From contig JAQGOX010000766.1 in assembly GCA_028293365.1 (NCBI GenBank), positions 1-10,405 on the forward strand: a DNA stretch of 10,405 bases, written 5' to 3'. The notes beneath the pieces are model-generated. The model saw nothing but the letters and a program-made list of their open reading frames with translations. It searched no databases and was not told the DNA's origin. The stretch comes from Verrucomicrobiales bacterium. Its GTDB lineage: Bacteria; Verrucomicrobiota; Verrucomicrobiia; Limisphaerales; SXQI01. The translations under genes and the position numbers were made by a program. Of this stretch, positions 1 to 6,770 are shown one piece after another. Position 1 is the first letter of the stretch. Each line of letters opens with the position of its first letter.

Positions 1-338
1 GCGAAGATGACCGCATCCTGCGGCCAAAATAATTTTCCAAGAATCGAGAACTTTCGTTCGACGATGTTGAACATAAAGTAGGGATTGCCGTTTATCCGGA
101 TGAAAGGACCAGCAAAGAGCAAAGCCAAAAGAAACCAGCTCACGAACGTCCGCCGGCGATACCACCGACCGGCGGGTTTTTTTGGATAGAGCCACTTTCG
201 ATTTCCTTCGCGATCCGAGGTTGATAGATGGTCTCGAAAGTTGTTCCAATCCACCGTTTTCACGGGTGAATTACCACCGCAATTCTGATCACTGGCTTTT
301 CTGGAGGAAGTCGCGGTGCTGGCGGGTTCTGAGATCAT
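1..338 (-). CDS. ccoG: Cytochrome c oxidase accessory protein CcoG (FixG/RdxA family), N-terminal part only
   Basis: Partial gene: about 112 N-terminal residues are present and the rest lies beyond the left edge. The ATG overlaps the ccoP stop codon as ATGA. After a hydrophilic leader of about 65 residues comes a basic stretch (GRWYRRR), the first membrane helix (roughly residues 72-86, SWFLLALLFAG), then FIRINGNPYFMFNIVERKF and LGKLFWPQDAVIF. This pattern, with a hydrophobic helix followed by NG-PYF-R-KF and FWPQD, is characteristic of CcoG/RdxA. Known members are membrane proteins with 4Fe-4S ferredoxin-like clusters; they assist cbb3 oxidase biogenesis and have been linked to reduction of copper for delivery to the enzyme. 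The cluster-binding cysteines would lie outside the window and cannot be checked. The leader is long, and an internal GTG (residue 26) could be an alternative start. Position directly after ccoP supports the call. Confidence 0.9.
   Translation of the reverse strand, partial: MISEPASTATSSRKASDQNCGGNSPVKTVDWNNFRDHLSTSDREGNRKWLYPKKPAGRWYRRRTFVSWFLLALLFAGPFIRINGNPYFMFNIVERKFSILGKLFWPQDAVIF
150..183 (+). terminator. Terminator-like hairpin plus T-run, antisense to ccoG
   Basis: On the plus strand, CCGCCGG (150-156) can pair with CCGGCGG (169-175) around a 12-base loop and is followed by G and seven Ts (177-183). The form is that of a rho-independent terminator, but no gene reads toward it on the plus strand. 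It lies inside the ccoG codons for the basic KKPAGRWYRRR segment, so the repeat may be a by-product of arginine, proline and lysine codons. If it works, it would stop antisense transcripts. Confidence 0.3.
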
Positions 339-937
339 TCGAATTGACTCGGCTTTTCCGGGACGATCTGATCTTCGCGCGGCTTGGGATTCGGCGGTTC
401 GGTGCCGCGGAGAGTGTAAATGTAGCTCGCGGCCGCTTGAATCTCGTTAGGTTTCAACACACCCCGCCACGTGACCATTCCTTTTTCAGGAACACCGTTG
501 ATGATGGTTTTAAGTGTGTCGACGTAGTTCGAGCCATGGATCCAAAAATCGTCGCAGAGGTTCGGTCCCACGAGGCCGCCACCATCCGGTCGATGGCACG
601 GAGCGCACATCTGGACAAAGACCTGCTGCCCTTTTGTAATGATCGCAGTGTCTTTGGAAGGTTCCAGGGAGGCGATCGAAGATTCGAATTTCGCCAGGGC
701 TGCATGTTTGATCTCATCACCCTTTTTCGAATCTTTTATGTATTCCGTCGCTTGAAGGTCGCCCACTCTGAAAACATGATAATAACCCATGTAGGCGAAG
801 CCGAATATAATGCTGATGTAAAAGAGCCAAACCCACCAGCGCGGCAGGAGATTATCCAATTCCATAATCCCATCCGCCTCATGATCGATCAACAATGGAT
901 CATCATGTTCCGGAGGAAGCTTGGAATCGTTATTCAC
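335..937 (-). CDS. ccoP: cbb3-type cytochrome c oxidase subunit III, mono-haem CcoP
   Basis: Membrane-anchored cytochrome c subunit that passes electrons into the cbb3 oxidase. With the GTG start the protein has 200 residues. It has an acidic N terminus ending in the CcoP hallmark DHEADGIMELDNLLPRWW (about 18-35), one transmembrane helix (about 34-54), a linker, then a cytochrome c domain with CAPCH (Cys111, Cys114, His115), GPNL-DDFWIHG and a probable axial Met144 in EKGMVTW. Proteobacterial CcoP is near 300 residues with two CXXCH motifs; only one is present here. The GTG at 937 is chosen because GGAGG sits 6 bases upstream and it gives the normal N terminus. An ATG at 973 would add 12 residues, has a weak ribosome site and overlaps ccoQ more deeply. 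The gene overlaps the ccoQ end by 8 bases and ccoG by 4. Cys128 in NLCDD is unusual; the usual residue there is Thr or similar. Confidence 0.93.
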   Translation of the reverse strand: MNNDSKLPPEHDDPLLIDHEADGIMELDNLLPRWWVWLFYISIIFGFAYMGYYHVFRVGDLQATEYIKDSKKGDEIKHAALAKFESSIASLEPSKDTAIITKGQQVFVQMCAPCHRPDGGGLVGPNLCDDFWIHGSNYVDTLKTIINGVPEKGMVTWRGVLKPNEIQAAASYIYTLRGTEPPNPKPREDQIVPEKPSQFE

Positions 938-1124
938 GGGATGCCTCCGTCGTTGCGATGGTATTTCCGTCATTTAAGGGAAGCGATCCCATTTGATCGC
1001 AATGTGTTTTCCGTTGAGCGAATGCCCAGATCATGGCTGTCGTGAATACAGTAAAGAAGATGCAGATGGAGATAATGCCGAATCCGGCAATGCCTCCGAC
1101 GCTTCGAATAACGTTCTGTATCAT
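930..1124 (-). CDS. ccoQ: cbb3-type oxidase small subunit CcoQ/FixQ-like
   Basis: Small single-helix protein of 64 residues. It has a short N terminus, a hydrophobic helix at about 14-35 (FGIISICIFFTVFTTAMIWAF), then QRKTHCDQMGSLPLNDG. This resembles the CcoQ/FixQ pattern of a helix followed by a charged segment and a short LPLxD motif. In characterised systems CcoQ stabilises the interaction of CcoP with the CcoNO core and is not itself redox-active. The ATG is one base after the ccoNO stop (TAA-C-ATG), with AAGGA 6 bases upstream, so this start is preferred to an in-frame start at 1223 deep inside ccoNO. Sequence conservation in this family is low, so much of the support is position between ccoNO and ccoP. 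The His-Cys pair after the helix is not a haem motif. Confidence 0.82.
   Translation of the reverse strand: MIQNVIRSVGGIAGFGIISICIFFTVFTTAMIWAFAQRKTHCDQMGSLPLNDGNTIATTEASRE
944..948 (-). promoter_or_regulatory. Ribosome binding site deciding the ccoP GTG start
   Basis: GGAGG reads on the minus strand 6 bases before the GTG at 937-935. It is one of the strongest Shine-Dalgarno matches in the window and favours GTG over the ATG at 973. It lies inside the last codons of ccoQ, consistent with coupled translation. Confidence 0.7.
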
Positions 1125-1125
1125 G

Positions 1126-3360
1126 TTAGTTCCTTTCTGCTCTCGGTAACGTTGCCGCTTGTGCGACTCTGTTGGTAGATGAGGCTTCCGTCGGGCCGGG
1201 TGCGGCCTTGATATCGGTGCCAAGACGTTGCAAATACGCGATTAGAGCGATGATCTCCTTGTCAGGATTCGCCGTGACGGATCCTTGTTTTAAGTTGAGG
1301 ACGACTTGGGCGGCTTGAACTTTTGCATCGGCGATCGCTCGCTGCTCGTAACCGTGGGGATAGGGCACGCCCACTTTGCGCAATGCCGAAATGCGAGGTG
1401 GAATGGCGTTTGTATCCAAATTCTGCGTGAGCAACCAAAGGTAACGCGGCATGATCGAGCCCGGCGAAACGGAGCGCGGGTCATCCATGTGGTTGTAATG
1501 CCAGGCATCTGGATACTTTCCGCCTTCGCGATGTAAATCGGGTCCAGTCCGTTTCGACCCCCAGAGAAAAGGATGGTCGTAAACAAATTCGCCAGCTTTA
1601 GAATATTCACCGTAACGTTCGGTCTCGGATCGAAATGGACGAATCATTTGCGAGTGGCATCCGACACAGCCTTCACGGATGTAAATGTCACGGCCCATCA
1701 TTTCGAGCGGTGTGTAAGGTTTTACCGAGGTGATCGTCGGCACGTTCTCTTTGATAAGATACATCGGAATGATTTCCACGGCTCCGCCGATGAGCACAGC
1801 GATCAGAGCCAGCGTCGTGAGCAGGACCGGTTTCGATTCGAGCCAGCGATGCTTCCATGGATCCGCCGGGGTTTGGATCACCTGGTTGCGGAAGGGACCG
1901 GCCTGAGCTTCCGTTTCTGGAACGAATACACCGCTTTTTGCAGTCTTCCATAAATTAAAGGCCATCATGAAGGCACCGACGATGTAAAGAGAGCCGCCGA
2001 GCGCTCGCAAACGATACATTGGAATAATCTGGAGCACCGTCTCGAGGAAGTTCGGCCATTGCATGAATCCTTCCGGCGTAAACTGCTTCCACATCAGCCC
2101 TTGTGTAATGCCGCTCCAATACATCGGGACCACGTAGAACATCATTCCCAGAAGGGCGACCCAGAAATGCCAGTTTGCCAGGCGCGTGCTCCAAAGTTTC
2201 GTGTTGTAGAGGCGGGGAAACAGCCAATAGAGAACGCTGAATGTAAGGAATCCATTCCAACCGAGCGCGCCCGTATGCACATGGGCGATGGTCCAGTCGG
2301 TGTAATGCGAAAGCGAGTTGACGCTTTTGATCGCCAGCATTGGACCTTCCAATGTTGCCATTCCGTAGGCGGTCAAGGCGACCACCATAAATTTAAGCAT
2401 TGGCTCTGTGCGAAGTTTGTCCCACGCACCGCGAAGCGTTAAGAGCCCATTGAGCATTCCGCCCCAGCTCGGTGCGATCAGCATCAGCGAAAAAACCATG
2501 CCGAGTGATTGCGCCCAATCTGGCAGGGCAGTGTAGAGCAGATGATGTGGACCCGCCCAAATGTAGATGAAGATCAAAGCCCAAAAGTGAATGATTGAAA
2601 GCCGATAAGAAAAGACCGGCCGATTGGCCGCCTTGGGCAGAAAGTAATACATCAACCCCAGGTAGGGGGTGGTCAAAAAGAATGCGACTGCGTTGTGCCC
2701 ATACCACCATTGCACGAGGGCGTCCTGCACTCCTGCATAGATCGGATAGCTTTTGAACCATCCTGCCGGCACTTCAAGCGAATTAACGACGTGCAGAACC
2801 GCGACCGTCAATGCCGTGGCGATATAGAACCAAATGGCGACATACAGGTGTTTCTCGCGGCGTTTTAGAATGGTTCCGATCAGATTGGTGGTGAAAGCCA
2901 GCCAGATTATCGTGATCGCGATATCGATGGGCCATTCCAGCTCCGCGTATTCTTTGCTGGTGGTCAGGCCAAGGGGCAGGGTGATCGCTGCGGCAACGAT
3001 GATGGCATTCCAACCCCAGAAATTCACCCAGCTCAACTTGTCGCTAAACATCCTCGCTTTGCAGAGTCGCTGCAGAGAATAGTAAATCCCCATGAACATT
3101 CCGTTTCCAACGAACGCAAAAATCACCGCATTTGTGTGCAACGGTCTGAGTCGTCCGAACGAGACGAATTGGAGGTTCAGGTTTGCTGCGGGGAAGAATA
3201 ATTGGATCGCGGCCAGCAGACCAGCGCTCATTCCCACCAGTCCCCAAACGACGGTTGCAATGGCGAATGCGCGTACGACAGTATTGTCGTATTTGAAAGT
3301 TTCCATCAGTGGCCGGCGCAAGGGTGCCGCTGGAAAAATTTGAGGAGTTGCTGCGTTCAT
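1126..3360 (-). CDS. ccoNO: Fused cbb3-type cytochrome c oxidase subunits I and II (CcoN-CcoO)
   Basis: Catalytic core of the proton-pumping, high-oxygen-affinity cbb3 terminal oxidase, 744 residues. Residues 1 to about 475 are CcoN, a multi-helix haem-copper subunit. Visible ligands are His75 (LRPLHTNAV, low-spin haem b), His222 (YGHNAV) and His272/His273 (GPHHLLYTALPDW) for CuB, and His360 and His362 (TIAHVHTGALGWNG) for the haems; Tyr266 precedes the His pair as in C-type oxidases. Residues from about 510 are CcoO: a membrane anchor (511-535), one haem c motif CVGCH (Cys565, Cys568, His569), QMIRPFRSE, GPDLHREGGKY and SIMPRY with the likely axial Met637. The two subunits are separate genes in Proteobacteria; the fusion is known in several other phyla. 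The ATG overlaps the ccoS stop as ATGA, and the stop is one base before ccoQ. A Pro/Ala-containing C-terminal tail follows the cytochrome fold. Confidence 0.97.
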   Translation of the reverse strand: MNAATPQIFPAAPLRRPLMETFKYDNTVVRAFAIATVVWGLVGMSAGLLAAIQLFFPAANLNLQFVSFGRLRPLHTNAVIFAFVGNGMFMGIYYSLQRLCKARMFSDKLSWVNFWGWNAIIVAAAITLPLGLTTSKEYAELEWPIDIAITIIWLAFTTNLIGTILKRREKHLYVAIWFYIATALTVAVLHVVNSLEVPAGWFKSYPIYAGVQDALVQWWYGHNAVAFFLTTPYLGLMYYFLPKAANRPVFSYRLSIIHFWALIFIYIWAGPHHLLYTALPDWAQSLGMVFSLMLIAPSWGGMLNGLLTLRGAWDKLRTEPMLKFMVVALTAYGMATLEGPMLAIKSVNSLSHYTDWTIAHVHTGALGWNGFLTFSVLYWLFPRLYNTKLWSTRLANWHFWVALLGMMFYVVPMYWSGITQGLMWKQFTPEGFMQWPNFLETVLQIIPMYRLRALGGSLYIVGAFMMAFNLWKTAKSGVFVPETEAQAGPFRNQVIQTPADPWKHRWLESKPVLLTTLALIAVLIGGAVEIIPMYLIKENVPTITSVKPYTPLEMMGRDIYIREGCVGCHSQMIRPFRSETERYGEYSKAGEFVYDHPFLWGSKRTGPDLHREGGKYPDAWHYNHMDDPRSVSPGSIMPRYLWLLTQNLDTNAIPPRISALRKVGVPYPHGYEQRAIADAKVQAAQVVLNLKQGSVTANPDKEIIALIAYLQRLGTDIKAAPGPTEASSTNRVAQAATLPRAERN
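3274..3291 (-). repeat. Short perfect inverted repeat early in ccoNO
   Basis: Arms TACGACA and TGTCGTA (7 bp) flank four bases, about 70 bases into the ccoNO coding sequence. The transcript could form a small tetraloop hairpin. It lies in codons for YDNTVV, a region conserved in CcoN, so it may be coincidental. Confidence 0.35.
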
Positions 3361-3551
3361 TTTTCAGGTTCGATTGTCTGATTCAATTCACTTTTTTCTT
3401 CTCGTCTCGTTGTATGTTCGTCGGTCAATAGCCGCATCGACGGCGTGCATGTGTCCTCGTACTGACCGGATCGGACTGCCCATATGAAGGCTCCGAGAAA
3501 AAGTGCCGCCAGCACGATGCTGAGTGGAATTAATAGCAGGATGACACTCAC
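3357..3551 (-). CDS. ccoS: cbb3-type oxidase maturation protein CcoS
   Basis: Small membrane protein of 64 residues needed in characterised systems for insertion of haem b and CuB cofactors into the cbb3 oxidase. It begins MSVILLLIPLSIVLAALFLGAFIWAVRSGQYED: one transmembrane helix (about 3-26), then the CcoS hallmark FIWAVRSGQYEDT-TPS-RLL-DE. A hydrophilic charged tail of about 20 residues follows, slightly longer than usual. The GTG start overlaps the ccoI stop as GTGA, with AGAGG about 9 bases upstream. A longer in-frame reading from 3758 would lie in ccoI and is discarded. The stop overlaps the ccoNO start as ATGA. Its position between ccoI and ccoNO supports the assignment. Confidence 0.93.
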   Translation of the reverse strand: MSVILLLIPLSIVLAALFLGAFIWAVRSGQYEDTCTPSMRLLTDEHTTRREEKSELNQTIEPEK

Positions 3552-6115
3552 CGCTTTACCTCTTTTGCGTTGTACTGCTCTTTTTTTGCTTCGAAGCTGA
3601 GCTGGCGTCCAAGCCAGGTGGTCGCGCCGCAAGCAAAGGCCACCACCGTCACTGAACTTAGGGGCATCAGAATGGCGCAGACGATCGGGGACAACCGGCC
3701 ACTCGCCGCGATCCCAATTCCCAGAACGTTGTAGAGTCCGGAGATAAAAAACGCCCAACGCACCACGCTCATCGATCGCTTCGAGAACTTCAGGGCGTCT
3801 CCCAGAACGGGAAGCATGGAAGCGGCCATGATGACGTCGCTTGCGGGTGAAAAAGCGCTGATGTTCTCGACGACCGCCACTCCGACATCACTCTGTTTGA
3901 GAGCGCCCGCGTCGTTGAGTCCATCCCCAACCATCATCGCAATTTTGCCCTGCCTTTGAAGCCCTTGAATAAATGAAAGTTTTTCCAGGGGACTTTGGTT
4001 GAAGCGAAGGAGTGTCTGCGGGCCGAAAAGCGCCTGGAAGCGATCTCTGTCCAACTCGTTATCTCCACTTAAAAGCGTAAGCGAGTGTTCGCCCGAAAGT
4101 TGTTTGAGGAGGCGATCTACTGCCGGCCTTATGGAGCTTGCCACCACAAAATGTCCGCGATACCGCCCGTCGATGGAAATATGAACGATGCTCCCTTTAT
4201 CTATGATGGAGTTGGCGCTCACTGCCGTCGACCGGGCCGATTCCGTAATGATCCCGGGAATGTTTCTGACTTCCAGCCAGCTTTGGGAACCCATGCATAT
4301 CTCGTGGCCTCCCACGTTCCCGTCCATTCCAGCTCCCGGCGTCTCGCGAAAGGACCTTACAGTTTCCGGGGACTGAATTTTTGGAAAGACTTCTCCGAGA
4401 CGCGCTGCGAGCGGGTGGATCGACTGTCTGGTCATTGAGTAAATCCAGCGGGATTCATTTTCGCTTAGGGTGTCCCCTCTCCAAACCACGGAGCCAGCTC
4501 CGGCAGCGGTGAGTGTGCCAGTTTTGTCGAATACTACCGAATCCACCTTCGCCAGGGTTTCAATGATGTATGGGTTTTTCAGAAATATATTTCTGCGCGC
4601 GAGCACGCGTTGGGCAGATCCCAGGGCAAAAGGAGCCGCCAATGCCAATGCGCATGGGCACGCTACGATAAGCACCGAAATGAAAACTTTGAGGGAAACG
4701 GCTGGATCGATGAAGAACCAAACCACCGCCGCTCCCACCGCAATGGCCATGACTAATTTTGTGAACCTGTAACTGTACCGGTTTGTGACGGCGTTGAGTG
4801 TTTCGGTCCGGTCTTTGCGAAAAGCGTCCTGGTTCCAAAGCGAGGTTAAATAGCTCTGCGAGACCGGCTTCACTGTTTCGACCGTGATCGCGCTTCCGAT
4901 CTGCTTGCCTCCGGCGTAAAGATAATCGGCTCTCTTTTTTGAGACCGGTTCCGACTCGCCGGTGACGAAGCTGTAGTCAATCAGGGCCGGACCATCGATC
5001 AGGCGTGCATCGGAGGGGATCAGTTCTCCGCTGCGAATAATGAGGAGATCGCCGACGGCGATTCCCGATAAGGCAACTCGTTCCTCGCGTGATCCCGATT
5101 GACGAGTTACTGCGAGGGGAAAGAATGATTTGTAATCCCGATCAAACGCAAGCCGGTCGAATGTTTTTTGCTGGAAGAGTTTGCCGCAAAGCAGAAAGAA
5201 TAATAGACCAGCAAATGAGTCGAAATAGCCTTCGCCACGACCGCTGAGCACTTCAAAGCAACTTTGGCCGAACAACGCGCCGATTCCGGCGACGATTGGG
5301 ACATCGATGCTCAGAAGATGCTGACGTAAATTCAACCAGGCCGACCGCCAGAAATCCGCGGCGCTGTAGAGTAGCACCGGAATAGAAAGTAGCAGGCTGA
5401 TGTATCCGACCAGCTTTCGAAATGCCGGACCGCTAAAAGCATCCAGGCCGAGGTACCCGGCAATGCTGAAAAACATCGTGTTTCCAAACACAAAACCGGC
5501 GATGCCTAATTGCATCCAAAGCCGTCGCGACAAGTTCGATTTCGGTTTTATCTGGAGATCGGAGAATTTCAGTTCCGGCTCGTATCCGAGTGAGGTGAGC
5601 AGAGCGGCGACTTCACTGAGTTTAACGCGTTCCGGCTCGAATGATACCGCGGCTTCCTTCCTCGGAAAGTTCACCTGGGATTGTCCGATCCCTGGTTTAA
5701 AGCGAAAGAGATTCTCGAGCAGCCAGACGCACGCGATACAATGAATGGTGGGAATCCGGAAGGTGACTCGAGTCAAAGATCCGTCGCTGTAATCGACCAG
5801 CTTCTCCTGGATGACGGCCTCGTCGAGGTAGTTAAACTGATCATGACTCGCATCTGAATTGACGCGAACACCGGCGGTATCGTTGAGAGTGTAAAAATCG
5901 CTGAGCCCATGTTCAGTGAGCAGCTCAAATACAGTAAGGCAACCGCGACAACAGAAGTTTCTTCCGCCGAGCCTCAAGGACTCAATGCGGCACGACGCGC
6001 CGCAATGATAGCAGTTCGTATCAGCTAATTGCGCGCTTTCCGTGGGAAGGGGACCGCCGGGCGTTCGATCAACTGATGTTGATCGAACGTCTGTTTCAAT
6101 GGACTGCGTTTGCAT
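3548..6115 (-). CDS. ccoI: Copper-translocating P1B-type ATPase CcoI/FixI
   Basis: Membrane copper pump that supplies or handles copper for cbb3 oxidase assembly; about 855 residues. The N terminus has a cysteine-rich metal-binding region (CYHC at 35-38, Cys42, CCRGC at 55-59) typical of the CcoI branch. A heavy-metal-associated-type domain with CIAC (126-129) follows, then membrane helices, TGES (385-388) in the actuator domain, the intramembrane CPC motif (486-488), the phosphorylation site DKTGTLT with Asp530, the P1B marker HP (567-568), the hinge GDGLNDAGALKQSDVGVA (from 730) and two C-terminal helices. All catalytic motifs are intact. The ATG at 6115 is used; a GTG two codons earlier (6121) is equally in frame, and neither has a clear Shine-Dalgarno site. 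The gene overlaps the upstream unknown gene by 20 bases and ccoS by 4. In many Proteobacteria ccoI follows the structural genes; here it precedes them. Confidence 0.95.
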   Translation of the reverse strand: MQTQSIETDVRSTSVDRTPGGPLPTESAQLADTNCYHCGASCRIESLRLGGRNFCCRGCLTVFELLTEHGLSDFYTLNDTAGVRVNSDASHDQFNYLDEAVIQEKLVDYSDGSLTRVTFRIPTIHCIACVWLLENLFRFKPGIGQSQVNFPRKEAAVSFEPERVKLSEVAALLTSLGYEPELKFSDLQIKPKSNLSRRLWMQLGIAGFVFGNTMFFSIAGYLGLDAFSGPAFRKLVGYISLLLSIPVLLYSAADFWRSAWLNLRQHLLSIDVPIVAGIGALFGQSCFEVLSGRGEGYFDSFAGLLFFLLCGKLFQQKTFDRLAFDRDYKSFFPLAVTRQSGSREERVALSGIAVGDLLIIRSGELIPSDARLIDGPALIDYSFVTGESEPVSKKRADYLYAGGKQIGSAITVETVKPVSQSYLTSLWNQDAFRKDRTETLNAVTNRYSYRFTKLVMAIAVGAAVVWFFIDPAVSLKVFISVLIVACPCALALAAPFALGSAQRVLARRNIFLKNPYIIETLAKVDSVVFDKTGTLTAAGAGSVVWRGDTLSENESRWIYSMTRQSIHPLAARLGEVFPKIQSPETVRSFRETPGAGMDGNVGGHEICMGSQSWLEVRNIPGIITESARSTAVSANSIIDKGSIVHISIDGRYRGHFVVASSIRPAVDRLLKQLSGEHSLTLLSGDNELDRDRFQALFGPQTLLRFNQSPLEKLSFIQGLQRQGKIAMMVGDGLNDAGALKQSDVGVAVVENISAFSPASDVIMAASMLPVLGDALKFSKRSMSVVRWAFFISGLYNVLGIGIAASGRLSPIVCAILMPLSSVTVVAFACGATTWLGRQLSFEAKKEQYNAKEVKR
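6062..6089 (-). repeat. Perfect 12-bp inverted repeat with 4-base spacer inside the ccoI 5' coding region
   Basis: Arms CGTTCGATCAAC and GTTGATCGAACG are perfectly complementary around a TGAT spacer (plus-strand reading). In the mRNA this gives a 12-bp stem with an AUCA tetraloop spanning codons 9-18 of ccoI, 26 bases after the A of the ATG. It lies in the variable N-terminal leader before the first cysteine cluster, so protein constraint is low. The order ATCAA...TTGAT is opposite to an FNR box (TTGAT-N4-ATCAA). It could be an RNA structure affecting ccoI translation or an operator for an unidentified dimeric regulator. Confidence 0.6.
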
Positions 6116-6491
6116 TCGCACAGAGTCGAAACAGAATCGGTGGTAGGACGGCCTGAAGATTAACCGGCAAAACCGAAGCGAAATTTCTGTGCAGGGCTGG
6201 AGTCGCTTGTCGCACCTTTCGAACCCAGCGATGAAAAATCTCGCGCGATAGATCGTGCGATTCCTCCGCTCCTACTGATTCCGTTACGGTTTCCGTTACT
6301 GGCAGCCAAGCTGCACTGATTTGTTTTTCTTTGCCGCGAACGTCGGTGGAGCGGAGAGCCGAACTGAGCTGCACCACTAATCGATTCCCTTCTTCATCGA
6401 AGTTAGCCTCGGCCGCGGCACAAACCTCGAATTTTCCCTCCGGCATTTCGACGGTGCCAAGAACTTCGGTTGTATCAATTACGCGTTTCAT
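6096..6491 (-). CDS. Hypothetical protein preceding ccoI
   Basis: I do not recognise this family. The reading from ATG 6491 gives 131 residues. The first half is mixed charged and beta-prone (MKRVIDTTEVLGTVEMPEGK, FDEEGNRLVVQLSSALRS), followed by an ISAAWLPVTETVTESVG segment and an amphipathic helix-like part rich in His and Arg (SHDLSREIFHRWVRKVRQ, about 78-95). The last 35 residues are hydrophobic and less regular. There is no signal peptide, no membrane helix of clear quality and no CXXC motif. A GTG at 6530 would add 13 residues; neither start has a good ribosome site. The stop lies 20 bases inside ccoI, so the gene is probably translated with the oxidase operon. It could be a small accessory or regulatory protein, but that is inference from position only. 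Confidence 0.6.
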   Translation of the reverse strand: MKRVIDTTEVLGTVEMPEGKFEVCAAAEANFDEEGNRLVVQLSSALRSTDVRGKEKQISAAWLPVTETVTESVGAEESHDLSREIFHRWVRKVRQATPALHRNFASVLPVNLQAVLPPILFRLCANANAVH

Positions 6492-6770
6492 CCGCGTTAA
6501 ATGTGGAGGCAGTTCTTTCCCGGGGCTCACCGTCTTTTGCGCAACTCGACGTCAAAATTGGCCTGTATGAAGGAAAGTGAATGCGGTTGGCGAAAACCAG
6601 AAACAGGGGTGGCGACGAACGTAATTGAACTGTTGAAATCGCAAAACACATTGTCAGCCTGGGCGCGATTTCGGAGCAGCATGGACCGGCAATGCGCGCC
6701 CGCTCAAAGGGTCGGCAGAAAAAAAGCGGGATTTGGGGGGCAGCGTTCTGCAGTCAGAATTCAGGCAAGC
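6492..6770. other. Intergenic region between the stress-protein gene and the oxidase operon
   Basis: This 279-base stretch is the likely place for the oxidase-operon promoter, but I cannot assign -35 and -10 boxes with confidence. No FNR-type TTGAT-N4-ATCAA box is visible. CCCGCT (6700-6705) and AGCGGG (6727-6732) can pair across a large loop, and a short TTCTG-CAGT-CAGAA repeat lies near 6748-6761. Neither makes a convincing terminator for the stress-protein gene. Plus-strand readings here have no recognisable protein features. Confidence 0.4.

Noticed and set aside
182..1045. Long plus-strand open frame of 287 codons over ccoG/ccoP
   Set aside because: It is antisense to well-supported ccoP and ccoG, is rich in Arg/Phe/His as expected from reverse reading, and shows no domain.
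6062..6089. FNR/ANR binding site
   Set aside because: The half-sites are in the order ATCAA then TTGAT, the inverse of the FNR consensus, and the site is inside coding sequence rather than at a promoter position.
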